NCBI GenBank assembly: GCA_903913285.1
Contig: CAIWKO010000010.1
Coordinates: 170,790 to 234,789 of the forward strand
Length of the DNA stretch: 64,000 bases
Reading direction: 5' to 3'
Origin: an uncultured Bacteroidales bacterium
Lineage (GTDB): Bacteria > Bacteroidota > Bacteroidia > Bacteroidales > CAIWKO01
Part shown: positions 49,811 through 58,053 of the stretch, piece after piece
How positions within the stretch are numbered: position 1 is the first letter of the stretch
Layout: each line of letters opens with the position of its first letter
Notes under the pieces: model-generated
Databases searched by the model: none
Told to the model about the DNA's origin: nothing
The model's input: the letters and a program-made list of their open reading frames with translations, nothing else
Program-made: the position numbers and the translations under genes

Positions 49811-51589
49811 CTAAAGTTGTATCAAAAGTACTTCTTTTTTCCCATTCCTTATCACATCAACCGTTATCGTCTGTCCGGGATTCAGCGATTTCATGCGTTC
49901 CATATACTCATAAATATCGTTCACGGGTTTTCCGTTCAGGGCAACTATCACGTCACCTTTCAGTATGCCGCCCCTGAAAGCGGGTCCGTCGGCATTCACC
50001 GCTCCCACTCCCACTCCTTTCACATCTTGATTGCTAAAATCGGGCATAATTCCCAGCGTAACTTTCATGCCTTCCCGCTGACTTGTCCGTTTCTTGGGTC
50101 CTGCCTCCAAATATGACAGGTTGTAATTGTTCTTTCCCAGGTCGCTTATCACCTTCGCGGCATAGTCCGATATCTGGTTCAAACCCTCGCAGTTTATCTT
50201 GCTGTAAACATCTTCCGGCGTATGATAATCGGCATGAGTTCCCGTGTTGAAATACAACACCGGGATGCTGTCCGAATAAAACGACGCGTGGTCCGAGGGG
50301 CCGTAGCCTTCCTTGCTGAAAGCCAACTTCAGTTTGTTCGTGTCCACATCCTGCTTCAAAATCTTTTCGGCATCGGCAAAAGTTCCCGTGCCGCCCACCG
50401 AAAGCACTCGCTTCGCGTTCAGCCGGCCCACCATGTCAAAATTCAGCATCAGCTTTATCTTTTTCGCATCCACGGGCAAATGCTTCACAAAATAATCCGA
50501 CCCGTACAGTCCTTCTTCCTCCCCGGTGAACGAAACAAAGATGATGTTGAAATTGCCGTCAAATTTCATCCTCGAAAACTTATCCGCCAGCGAAATCACG
50601 CAGGCTGTGCCCGAAGCATTGTCGTCGGCGCCGTGATGCACCGCCACTGTGTCGGGTTTGCGCGACCCCGAACCGTAGCCTCCCAGACCCAGATGGTCGT
50701 AATGCGCTCCCACCACTATCCATTGGTCGGTTTTCTTACTGCTCATCAGGCTTGCCACCACGTTGGCCGACTTCGCTTTCTTGGCCACTATCTCCACCGC
50801 CCCGTTCAGTCTGCCTTTCAGTTCCATGGTTGCCTCAGGCCCTTTGGCCGATTTGGCTGCCAGCGTAGCCATGCTTTGCTTCGCGATACCCAGTATCTTA
50901 TCCGCCGTTTTGCGCGTAATATTAATCACGCTGATGCCCGCTCTCGATTTACTCTTTTCCAGGTTCAGCGAAATCAGTTCGTCCTTCGTGTTCATCGCTT
51001 CGGGTGTAACAAACAATATTCCCGCGGCGCCGTGGTCTTTTGCCACCAGCATCTTGCTGCGGTCCGAACTAAAATTCGTCCATTTGTTCCGTTTCTTATT
51101 GTCTATAGGGTTGCCGCGCACCACCATCACCCATTTGTTTTTCACATCCGCCGTTTTATAATCGTCCCACTTCAAACTGTCGGTGCTAATCGAAAAGCCG
51201 TAGCCTGCAAACACCACCGGGGCAAAAATAATGGTGTCCTGACTAAATGCGTAGGGTATATAATCCGTTTCGGGCGTAAACTTCTGTTCGTTAAACTCCA
51301 GATAGTTCTTCTTTCCCAACTCCACTCCCGTTACCACGTCGAAATATTGCAGGCCTTGCTCGCACAGCAAATTCAGGTGGTCGTTCACAAACTGTTGTTT
51401 CACGTAGGCTGCTGCCATATCGGCATATTTCGTTCCCGTCAGGCGGCCGCCCAGCGAATCCGATGCCAGCACTTTTATATACGAACAGGCTTCGGGTGTT
51501 TGAGCCACGGCCACTTGCATCATCACGACCTGCGCCAACATTATAAACAGGTTTTTTTTCATTGCTTTGGTTTCAGAAATTTTATGCAA
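49811..51589 (-). CDS. M28-family aminopeptidase with PA and PDZ domains
   Basis: IVVGAHYDHLGLGGYG, HHGADDNASGTA, FTGEEEGLYGSDYFV; C-terminal PDZ FRGGILKGDVIVALNGKPVNDIYEYMERM. Confidence 0.9.
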   Translation of the reverse strand: MHKISETKAMKKNLFIMLAQVVMMQVAVAQTPEACSYIKVLASDSLGGRLTGTKYADMAAAYVKQQFVNDHLNLLCEQGLQYFDVVTGVELGKKNYLEFNEQKFTPETDYIPYAFSQDTIIFAPVVFAGYGFSISTDSLKWDDYKTADVKNKWVMVVRGNPIDNKKRNKWTNFSSDRSKMLVAKDHGAAGILFVTPEAMNTKDELISLNLEKSKSRAGISVINITRKTADKILGIAKQSMATLAAKSAKGPEATMELKGRLNGAVEIVAKKAKSANVVASLMSSKKTDQWIVVGAHYDHLGLGGYGSGSRKPDTVAVHHGADDNASGTACVISLADKFSRMKFDGNFNIIFVSFTGEEEGLYGSDYFVKHLPVDAKKIKLMLNFDMVGRLNAKRVLSVGGTGTFADAEKILKQDVDTNKLKLAFSKEGYGPSDHASFYSDSIPVLYFNTGTHADYHTPEDVYSKINCEGLNQISDYAAKVISDLGKNNYNLSYLEAGPKKRTSQREGMKVTLGIMPDFSNQDVKGVGVGAVNADGPAFRGGILKGDVIVALNGKPVNDIYEYMERMKSLNPGQTITVDVIRNGKKEVLLIQL

Positions 51590-51759
51590 ATATATACAAG
51601 TTGGAGGAAATGAGATTGATTTGCGCCCTTCGACTTCGCTCAGGGTAAAATTAGTGATTTGATTTTGGGAAAGGAAGGGAAGGATGGAAAAATGCCTGCC
51701 TGAACATCGGGCAGGGAAATTTGGAAAAATGGAAGGAAAGAGGTGAAATCTAGCTAAGT

Positions 51760-51865
51760 GATTGTTTTATTGCACTTGTCAGACACCTACTTCTCTATAT
51801 TCGATGGTTACTTCTCCATGTCTGATGGTTGTTTCTCCGTGTCCGATGCATGTTTCTCCATATCC
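51760..51865. repeat. Array D: short 21-bp tandem repeat, 4 units plus a degenerate 22-nt unit (GATGGTTGTTTCTCCATGTCC)
   Basis: Units at 51782, 51803, 51824, 51845, each exactly 21 nt; degenerate GATTGTTTTATTGCACTTGTCA at 51760. Confidence 0.85.
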
Positions 51866-51919
51866 GATTCGAGTTGGTGAAAGGCAGGTTATAAAATAAA
51901 ATAAAGGTTGCGAGGATAA

Positions 51920-51975
51920 GGTTTTGGGTTCAAAGTTCAAGGTTTTGGGTTTTGAGTTTAAAGTTATGAGTTTAT
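51920..51975. repeat. Heptanucleotide tandem array, (RGTTNNN)x8
   Basis: GGTTTTG GGTTCAA AGTTCAA GGTTTTG GGTTTTG AGTTTAA AGTTATG AGTTTAT. Confidence 0.8.
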
Positions 51976-52080
51976 ACGGTTATTTTTATTCATGATCCAA
52001 TCACATTCCGTTTTTTCGTTTTGTGCTGATTTCTGTCAAATAAAAATCTGCGCATCTGTGGCTAAAATATATCAATAGTT

Positions 52081-52103
52081 GTTCGAAGTTTGCAGCTTCG
52101 AAC
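52081..52103. repeat. Perfect 8-bp-stem hairpin
   Basis: GTTCGAAG-TTTGCAG-CTTCGAAC. Confidence 0.6.
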
Positions 52104-52207
52104 TAAATAAATGTTAGTTTTCAACTAAGCATACAAAATAAAAGTATTAACTTTGAAAACAGGCAGGGCTGCGGGGCGTTAGGCGCCAATTATAAAAAAA
52201 GCAGACA

Positions 52208-52686
52208 GTGAAAAAAAATTTGACAATTTTATTTGCATCAACTATAATAGTTTCAGCGTTTGGACAAGCGGACACCTCAAAATATGCACTATTTTCATTT
52301 CAGGGTTATCTGCAGCACTCCTTTGCTGACAAGGCCTTATTTTTTGGCAGTAAGTCGACTGACATAACCCAAAATGATATCATCGGAATTGATATTTTGT
52401 TGAAAAAATGTATAGATAAATGCAATATAGAGCAAAGAAATAAAAACTTAAGCGATACAGTTGATATTTCTCCATAAATACGACAGAGTGTTGCAGTTAT
52501 AAATAAAATAATGAAAAGGAGGTTTGGGTAAATTGTTATTGGCTTTTCGACAATGGACCTTATATAGATTGGAAAAAGCAACTTATCATAATGCCCGATA
52601 GGGGATTTAATTTGATAGTAAATCTAACAACAACAAAATATTACGACTTTAAAAAAAAGGTAACAGATAACAGTAAAAATAAATGA
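52208..52686 (+). pseudogene. Frameshifted small secreted protein gene (or assembly error)
   Basis: MKKNLTILFASTIIVSAFGQADTSKYALFSFQGYLQHSF... stops at 52477; another frame continues as NNEKEVWVNCYWLFDNGPYIDWKKQLIIMPDRGFNLIVNLTTTKYYDFKKKVTDNSKNK*. Confidence 0.5.
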
Positions 52687-52693
52687 ACAAACT

Positions 52694-52722
52694 AAAGGGC
52701 GCACGGAGTGCGCTTTTTTTTT
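52694..52722 (+). terminator. Rho-independent terminator
   Basis: GCGCAC-GGA-GTGCGC (52699-52713) plus a nine-T tract. Confidence 0.85.
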
Positions 52723-52859
52723 ATTTCATTGAAAGAAATTTATAGAGTTGATTTGAAAATGGTTTATAATAATTTGTATTTTTGAAGGAGAATATAATTA
52801 TTGAGCAATTGCGGGGATGCAATTCTTTATGAACAAGGCTTTCCGGATAAAAATGCAAC

Positions 52860-53345
52860 ATGAAAAAATACTATTATAACAAGACCAAGGTAGCTAGCCG
52901 TTATGGAATGTACTTCGCAGTTGGGGCTTTTGGTTTGGTGGGGATTTGTATTCAATTCAATGGCTTTCCTAATTTCTATATCTGCCTTCCTTTCATTTTG
53001 TATGCCTGTTATAATATTGCCTGTATACTCCGGAGGGTTTATTTCAGAGAGGCTGTGGTTAGCATAATGCCCGACAGGCTTGTCGTTGATAAGATCGATA
53101 TATTCCTCATACACAGAAACTATCAAATAGCTTTTCAGGATATTTACTATATATCAACCGATATCGAAAAAAACTCAAAAAAGTTTTACCTGAAAACCAA
53201 AGACGAAACGGAATATCATTTCAATTTCACGATGCTCGATTCAACGCATGAAGAAATTGTGGAAGAGATGAAACGCTGTCATAAAGAATTGCTCAACGCG
53301 GGCATTTTTGAAATTGATTATAATAATTCGCTCAATATGGATTAG
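52860..53345 (+). CDS. Hypothetical membrane protein
   Basis: Two TM helices then a PH-like soluble domain (VVSIMPDRLVVDKIDIFLIHRNYQIAFQDIYYIST). Confidence 0.7.
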   Translation: MKKYYYNKTKVASRYGMYFAVGAFGLVGICIQFNGFPNFYICLPFILYACYNIACILRRVYFREAVVSIMPDRLVVDKIDIFLIHRNYQIAFQDIYYISTDIEKNSKKFYLKTKDETEYHFNFTMLDSTHEEIVEEMKRCHKELLNAGIFEIDYNNSLNMD

Positions 53346-53438
53346 GGTTTCCCTGTTGTTCTATCTTTGCTGCTCAAACCTTCTTTTCCCTTAATTCCAT
53401 TCTTGTTCTGAATTCCAATAACATTCCCATATTTACCT

Positions 53439-53446
53439 TAAATTTG
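53439..53446 (+). promoter_or_regulatory. -7 element upstream of the methyltransferase
   Basis: TAAATTTG followed by CA; ATG at 53461. Confidence 0.45.
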
Positions 53447-53460
53447 CAACTACATTCCGC

Positions 53461-54249
53461 ATGCTTATGTCGTTTTTTTTCAAAGCCAAACACTATCTCC
53501 GCTATCGGTTCTCCTCAAAAACCGAATACGACGTTCATGCGCCTTTTGCCTACGATTTTTATACCAAAGCCATCCGCAACAAACAAAACCTTGGTCCCGA
53601 ATTTAAAGCTGTTGAAAGCCTGCGCAAACAACTGTTAAAGAACCATACCCGCATAGCCGTCACCGACCTGGGAACCGGGGCCGATGATAAGCACAGCCAA
53701 CGAAAAATATCGCGCATCACCCGCCGGTATGCATCGTCGCGCAAAAATGCCCGACTGTTATACAACATTGCTCAATACTGCAAACCCGAACGCATACTCG
53801 AACTCGGCACTTCGGTGGGCATCAGCACGATGTACCTGGCTTTGGCCAACAAAAACACCGCTATAACCACCCTGGAAGGCTGCCCGCAAACCGCTGCCAT
53901 AGCCCGGCAGAATTTTGAACAAATGCATCTCAACATCGGGCAGATAACAGGCAATTTCGATAACATTCTTCCCGAATATTTAGCACAAAATCCCCCGCCC
54001 GACCTTATCTATTTCGACGGTAACCACACCGAAGAAGCCACGCTGCGCTACTTTTCGGCTTGTTTGCAGGGCGTTCACGAAAAAAGTGTATTCGTGTTTA
54101 ACGATATCCGGTGGTCGCCGGGCATGTTCAGCGCCTGGAACCACATCTCTAACCATCCTGAAGTGAGCCTCAGCATCGATATATTCGAGTTCGGTATCGT
54201 GTTCTTCAGGAAAAACAGTGCAAAACAACATTTTATTTTGAGGTATTGA
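53461..54249 (+). CDS. Class I SAM-dependent O-methyltransferase-like protein
   Basis: RILELGTSVGISTMYLALANKNTAITTLEGCPQTAAIARQNF; DLIYFDGNHTEEATLRYF. Confidence 0.85.
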   Translation: MLMSFFFKAKHYLRYRFSSKTEYDVHAPFAYDFYTKAIRNKQNLGPEFKAVESLRKQLLKNHTRIAVTDLGTGADDKHSQRKISRITRRYASSRKNARLLYNIAQYCKPERILELGTSVGISTMYLALANKNTAITTLEGCPQTAAIARQNFEQMHLNIGQITGNFDNILPEYLAQNPPPDLIYFDGNHTEEATLRYFSACLQGVHEKSVFVFNDIRWSPGMFSAWNHISNHPEVSLSIDIFEFGIVFFRKNSAKQHFILRY

Positions 54250-54347
54250 GAGATTGACTAAATTTGCGGGAGGAAAAAGAATTGAGAAGTGCCTAAAGTG
54301 AGCTAAAGCCTGCCTCATCGGCAGGTAAATACTTAAAGTGCCTAAAG

Positions 54348-54375
54348 TTCAGAATACAGAATATAGAATACTAAT
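54348..54375. repeat. Heptanucleotide tandem array, (TAYAGAA)x4, last unit degenerate
   Basis: TTCAGAA TACAGAA TATAGAA TACTAAT. Confidence 0.55.
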
Positions 54376-54386
54376 CTAGAGAATCC

Positions 54387-55106
54387 ATGGACAACGAAAT
54401 CATCAGCTTAAAAGACATCACCAAACACTACAAGGTGGGAACTTATATAGTGAAAGCCTTACAAAATATTAACCTCCACCTCTACAAAAACGAATATGTA
54501 GCTTTGATGGGTCCTTCGGGTTCGGGCAAATCCACCCTGATGAATATACTGGGCTGCCTCGACACTCCTACTTCGGGAGAATATATTCTGAACGAGCAGG
54601 ATGTGAGCAAGCTCAACGATAACGCACTGGCCGAGATCCGTAACAAAGAGATAGGGTTCGTGTTTCAAACCTTCAATTTGTTGCCGCGTTCCACCGCGCT
54701 GGATAATGTTGCCCTGCCTTTGATATACGCCGGGTTCAACAGCACCAAACGCATGGAGCGGGCCAAAGAAGTACTGGAACAGGTTCAACTCTCCGACCGC
54801 ATCACCCACAAACCCAACGAACTTTCGGGCGGACAACGGCAGCGTGTTGCCATTGCAAGGGCTTTGGTAAACCGGCCTTCTATCATTCTGGCCGACGAAC
54901 CCACGGGTAACCTCGATTCAAAAACCTCCATCGAGATCATGGGCCTGTTTGAAGAAATTCACGAAAAAGGCAACACCATCATTTTAGTAACTCATGAAGA
55001 AGATATTGCACGACATGCCCATCGCATCATTCGGTTGAAAGACGGCTTTGTTGATACCGACGAAATGAACGAGAACATCCGCAAGATGAAGTTTTATAGC
55101 GAATAG
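54387..55106 (+). CDS. ABC transporter ATP-binding protein (LolD/MacB type)
   Basis: [57 protein letters not shown]. Confidence 0.93.
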   Translation: MDNEIISLKDITKHYKVGTYIVKALQNINLHLYKNEYVALMGPSGSGKSTLMNILGCLDTPTSGEYILNEQDVSKLNDNALAEIRNKEIGFVFQTFNLLPRSTALDNVALPLIYAGFNSTKRMERAKEVLEQVQLSDRITHKPNELSGGQRQRVAIARALVNRPSIILADEPTGNLDSKTSIEIMGLFEEIHEKGNTIILVTHEEDIARHAHRIIRLKDGFVDTDEMNENIRKMKFYSE

Positions 55107-55117
55107 CACTTTAATTT

Positions 55118-55678
55118 ATGGACAAGGAGCAAAAAATTTACACCAAAAAAGGCGACAACGGAACCACTTCACTGATTGGTGGCAGCCGTACCGAAAAATC
55201 GAATCTGCGCATTGAAGCTTACGGCACACTGGATGAATTGAATTCGTTTGTAGGTTTGATACGCGATTTTTCTGTGGACGAAGAACAAAAAAAGACCATC
55301 CACACCATACAAACCCATATTTTCATTGCTGAATCGCTGCTTGCCGCCGATTCGGAAAAAGTGTTCGTTTGTTTGCCCGCCCTCACCGAAGAAGACATAT
55401 ATTTGCTCGAAACCGAGATCGACCGCATGAACGAACGTTTGCCCGAATTAACTCATTTTATACTGCCGGGAGGTCATCCGGTGGTTTCGTATTGCCATAT
55501 TGCCCGCACCGTATGCCGCCGCGCCGAACGCATTATCGTTAAACTCAACTTTATCAGCGAAAAACAAACGCTGGTGTTAAAATACATCAACCGTCTTTCG
55601 GATTACCTTTTTGTGCTGGCCCGATATGTTGCAAAAGATCTGGGCGTGGCAGAAAACATCTGGAAGAATGAAAAATAA
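55118..55678 (+). CDS. PduO-type cob(I)alamin adenosyltransferase
   Basis: KIYTKKGDNGTTSLIGGSR, EAYGTLDELNSFVGL, FILPGGHPVVSYCHIARTVCRRAER, NRLSDYLFVLAR. Confidence 0.93.
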   Translation: MDKEQKIYTKKGDNGTTSLIGGSRTEKSNLRIEAYGTLDELNSFVGLIRDFSVDEEQKKTIHTIQTHIFIAESLLAADSEKVFVCLPALTEEDIYLLETEIDRMNERLPELTHFILPGGHPVVSYCHIARTVCRRAERIIVKLNFISEKQTLVLKYINRLSDYLFVLARYVAKDLGVAENIWKNEK

Positions 55679-55832
55679 AAATATTTTACCTCCCACTCAA
55701 TATTATTAAATCTATTTCCGTTATGCTTAATAATGGCTGTAAACAATGAAAGTCGAGCCAAAAGAATAAGTTATCAACAATCCTGAAAACATTGTTTAAA
55801 TCTTTTACTTGACTTTTTGTAAATAATAATTA

Positions 55833-55840
55833 TATTTTTG
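55833..55840 (+). promoter_or_regulatory. -7 element upstream of the DUF2795-like gene
   Basis: TTGAC (55809) with 19-nt spacing to TATTTTTG; ATG at 55863. Confidence 0.55.
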
Positions 55841-55862
55841 CAAAAAATTTAAAACAAGAAGT

Positions 55863-56084
55863 ATGTATTGGACTCTAGAATTGGCTTCGAAATTAGAAGA
55901 TGCTCCCTGGCCTGCAACAAAAGATGAATTGATAGATTATGCAGTTCGTTCGGGCTTGCCTATGGAAGTCATAGAAAATTTGAAAGAAATAGAAGATGAA
56001 GGCGAAATGTACGAAAGCATAGAGGATATTTGGCCCGACTATCCTACAAAAGAGGACTTCTTCTTTCATGAAGATGAATATTAA
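55863..56084 (+). CDS. DUF2795-like small protein
   Basis: MYWTLELASKLEDAPWPATKDELIDYAVRSGLPMEVIENLKEIEDEGEMYESIEDIWPDYPTKEDFFFHEDEY. Confidence 0.8.
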   Translation: MYWTLELASKLEDAPWPATKDELIDYAVRSGLPMEVIENLKEIEDEGEMYESIEDIWPDYPTKEDFFFHEDEY

Positions 56085-56110
56085 GAAATAGAGTGATAAT
56101 TGTTATTAGA

Positions 56111-56136
56111 AGCTTCCGAAAGGAAGCTTTTTTATT
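56111..56136 (+). terminator. Rho-independent terminator with GNRA tetraloop
   Basis: AAGCTTCC-GAAA-GGAAGCTT then T-tract. Confidence 0.85.
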
Positions 56137-56833
56137 TCTGTTCAAAATCGTGTATCACCAAAGCTTCGAATTGCTCGAGGGTGATGGCATCGGATAGCAG
56201 AAAATCGCCGATGGCAGTGCGGCACAAAGACGTTAAATGGGCCCCCACCCCCAACTCCACTCCCAGATCGCGGGCCAGCGAACGGATATAAGTACCTTTG
56301 CTGCACTCAATTTCAAACTCGATAGTAGGAAGCTCAATCGATTTAATTTCAAAGCGTTTGATGTTGATATGACGTGCTTCTATTTCAACTTCCTTGCCAA
56401 CACGAGCCATTTCGTAGGCCCGTTTGCCGTCGATCTTAATGGCAGAAAACATGGGAGGCACCTGTTCCTGCTCTCCGATGAACTTTTTGGTAGCTTCGAT
56501 GATCTGAGCCTCTGTTATGGCAGAAATATCAAAGGTGTTATCGACTTTGGTTTCCAGATCGAAAGAAGGAGTGGTGGCACCTAAATAAAAAGTTCCGGTA
56601 TAAATTTTATCCTGATTCTGAATTTCGTCGATGCGTTTGGTGAAATTACCCGTACACAGCACCAACAATCCTGTTGCAAGCGGATCGAGCGTACCCGAAT
56701 GACCTATTTTTATCTTTTTAATACCCATTCTGCGTTTTAACATCACCCTTATTTTCGCGACTACATCAAAAGAAGTCCACCTATAAGGTTTGTTAATTAA
56801 CAGAATTTCGCCTTCGAGGAAATGAAAAAACAT
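56132..56833 (-). CDS. truB: tRNA pseudouridine(55) synthase TruB
   Basis: LLINKPYRWTSFDVVAKIR, IGHSGTLDPLATGLLVLCTG, GTYIRSLARDLG. Confidence 0.95.
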   Translation of the reverse strand: MFFHFLEGEILLINKPYRWTSFDVVAKIRVMLKRRMGIKKIKIGHSGTLDPLATGLLVLCTGNFTKRIDEIQNQDKIYTGTFYLGATTPSFDLETKVDNTFDISAITEAQIIEATKKFIGEQEQVPPMFSAIKIDGKRAYEMARVGKEVEIEARHINIKRFEIKSIELPTIEFEIECSKGTYIRSLARDLGVELGVGAHLTSLCRTAIGDFLLSDAITLEQFEALVIHDFEQK

Positions 56834-56835
56834 GA

Positions 56836-57642
56836 TCAGGCAATATTAAGATGATAACCGAGAAGAATAAAAAGAATTATGGCAGTTCCAATAACAATGC
56901 GGTAATAGCCAAACCATTTGAATCCGTATTTGGTTAAAAAACTGATGAACGCTTTAATGGCAATCAGAGCAATAATGAATGCAATAATATTACCCATAGC
57001 CAGCAATTCTATATTGGTCTTTGTAAACAATTCGGGTGTTTCTTTGTGAGCATCCCAGATACTTTTCACAAAGGCTCCGGCCAAAGTAGGTACTGCCAGA
57101 AAGAAAGAAAATTCGGCGGCCACTTTGCGGGTAAGCTTTTGCTGCATCCCACCGACGATGGTTGCTGCGCTGCGGCTCAATCCCGGGAAAACAATAGCCA
57201 GCACCTGAAACAAACCGATAAATAAAGCCCGCTTCGGCGACACTTTATCGACATCATCTATAGCCGGTTTCTTGAACCAATTATCAACGAAAAGCAGTAT
57301 TATCCCTCCGATAAGGGTTACACTCGCAATAAATAAAGTATTTCCGAGCATTGAATCGATATATTTTTTCAATAAAACACCCACAACAACGGCAGGAATA
57401 ATAGCAATTAGAAGTTTAACGTAGAACTTCCACTTTTTAAAATCGAGAAACTTACGCCAGTAGAGCACAACAACCGAAATTATCGCCCCGAACTGTATGG
57501 CTTCAATAAAGAGTTTGGTAAAAGCATCTTTTTCAATTCCCATGGCCGAAGCTGTGAACACCATATGGCCTGTAGAAGAAATGGGTAAAAACTCGGTCAG
57601 TCCTTCAACAATAGCAAGGATAACCGCCTGAATATAGGTCAT
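56836..57642 (-). CDS. uppP: Undecaprenyl-diphosphate phosphatase
   Basis: AIVEGLTEFLPISSTGHMV; FPGLSRSAATIVGGM. Confidence 0.95.
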   Translation of the reverse strand: MTYIQAVILAIVEGLTEFLPISSTGHMVFTASAMGIEKDAFTKLFIEAIQFGAIISVVVLYWRKFLDFKKWKFYVKLLIAIIPAVVVGVLLKKYIDSMLGNTLFIASVTLIGGIILLFVDNWFKKPAIDDVDKVSPKRALFIGLFQVLAIVFPGLSRSAATIVGGMQQKLTRKVAAEFSFFLAVPTLAGAFVKSIWDAHKETPELFTKTNIELLAMGNIIAFIIALIAIKAFISFLTKYGFKWFGYYRIVIGTAIILFILLGYHLNIA

Positions 57643-58004
57643 GCTTCAGCTTTTTGTTTTGGCTTAAGCATTATAGCTACAACTTCGATGGCATAGCCGA
57701 GCAGAATTAATATCGGGGCCACTGTCAGTCGTTGCGTATTGAAAATATCAGTATTAAATACTTTAGGATCATCTGAACCTCCACCCGACATCACAAAAAA
57801 GCCGATCACGATAAATGCAAGACCTATAAGTATCAGTAAATAATTTCGTCTGTCGAACAAAAAACCAATACCTTTCACTTCTGCTTGTTTTGTTCTAACT
57901 GCGCTTTTGGTGGGTACTGATTTTGGTATTACAACGGGTTCAACTTTTTTTGCCTCAGATATAACAGGCCGTGCCGAAATATTGGGTTTCCTTTTTTGTG
58001 CCAT
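57639..58004 (-). CDS. DUF3098 family protein
   Basis: FLFDRRNYLLILIGLAFIVIGFFVMSGGGSDDPKVFNTDIFNTQRLTVAPILILLGYAIEVVAIM. Confidence 0.85.
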   Translation of the reverse strand: MAQKRKPNISARPVISEAKKVEPVVIPKSVPTKSAVRTKQAEVKGIGFLFDRRNYLLILIGLAFIVIGFFVMSGGGSDDPKVFNTDIFNTQRLTVAPILILLGYAIEVVAIMLKPKQKAEA

Positions 58005-58053
58005 TTTCTTTGTATACTTTGTAAAGGGTTAATGTTTAAGGTTTATCTGAATT

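Noticed and set aside
54387-55106. Complete ABC efflux operon
   Set aside because: Only an ATPase is present; no permease gene is adjacent, so no system was called.
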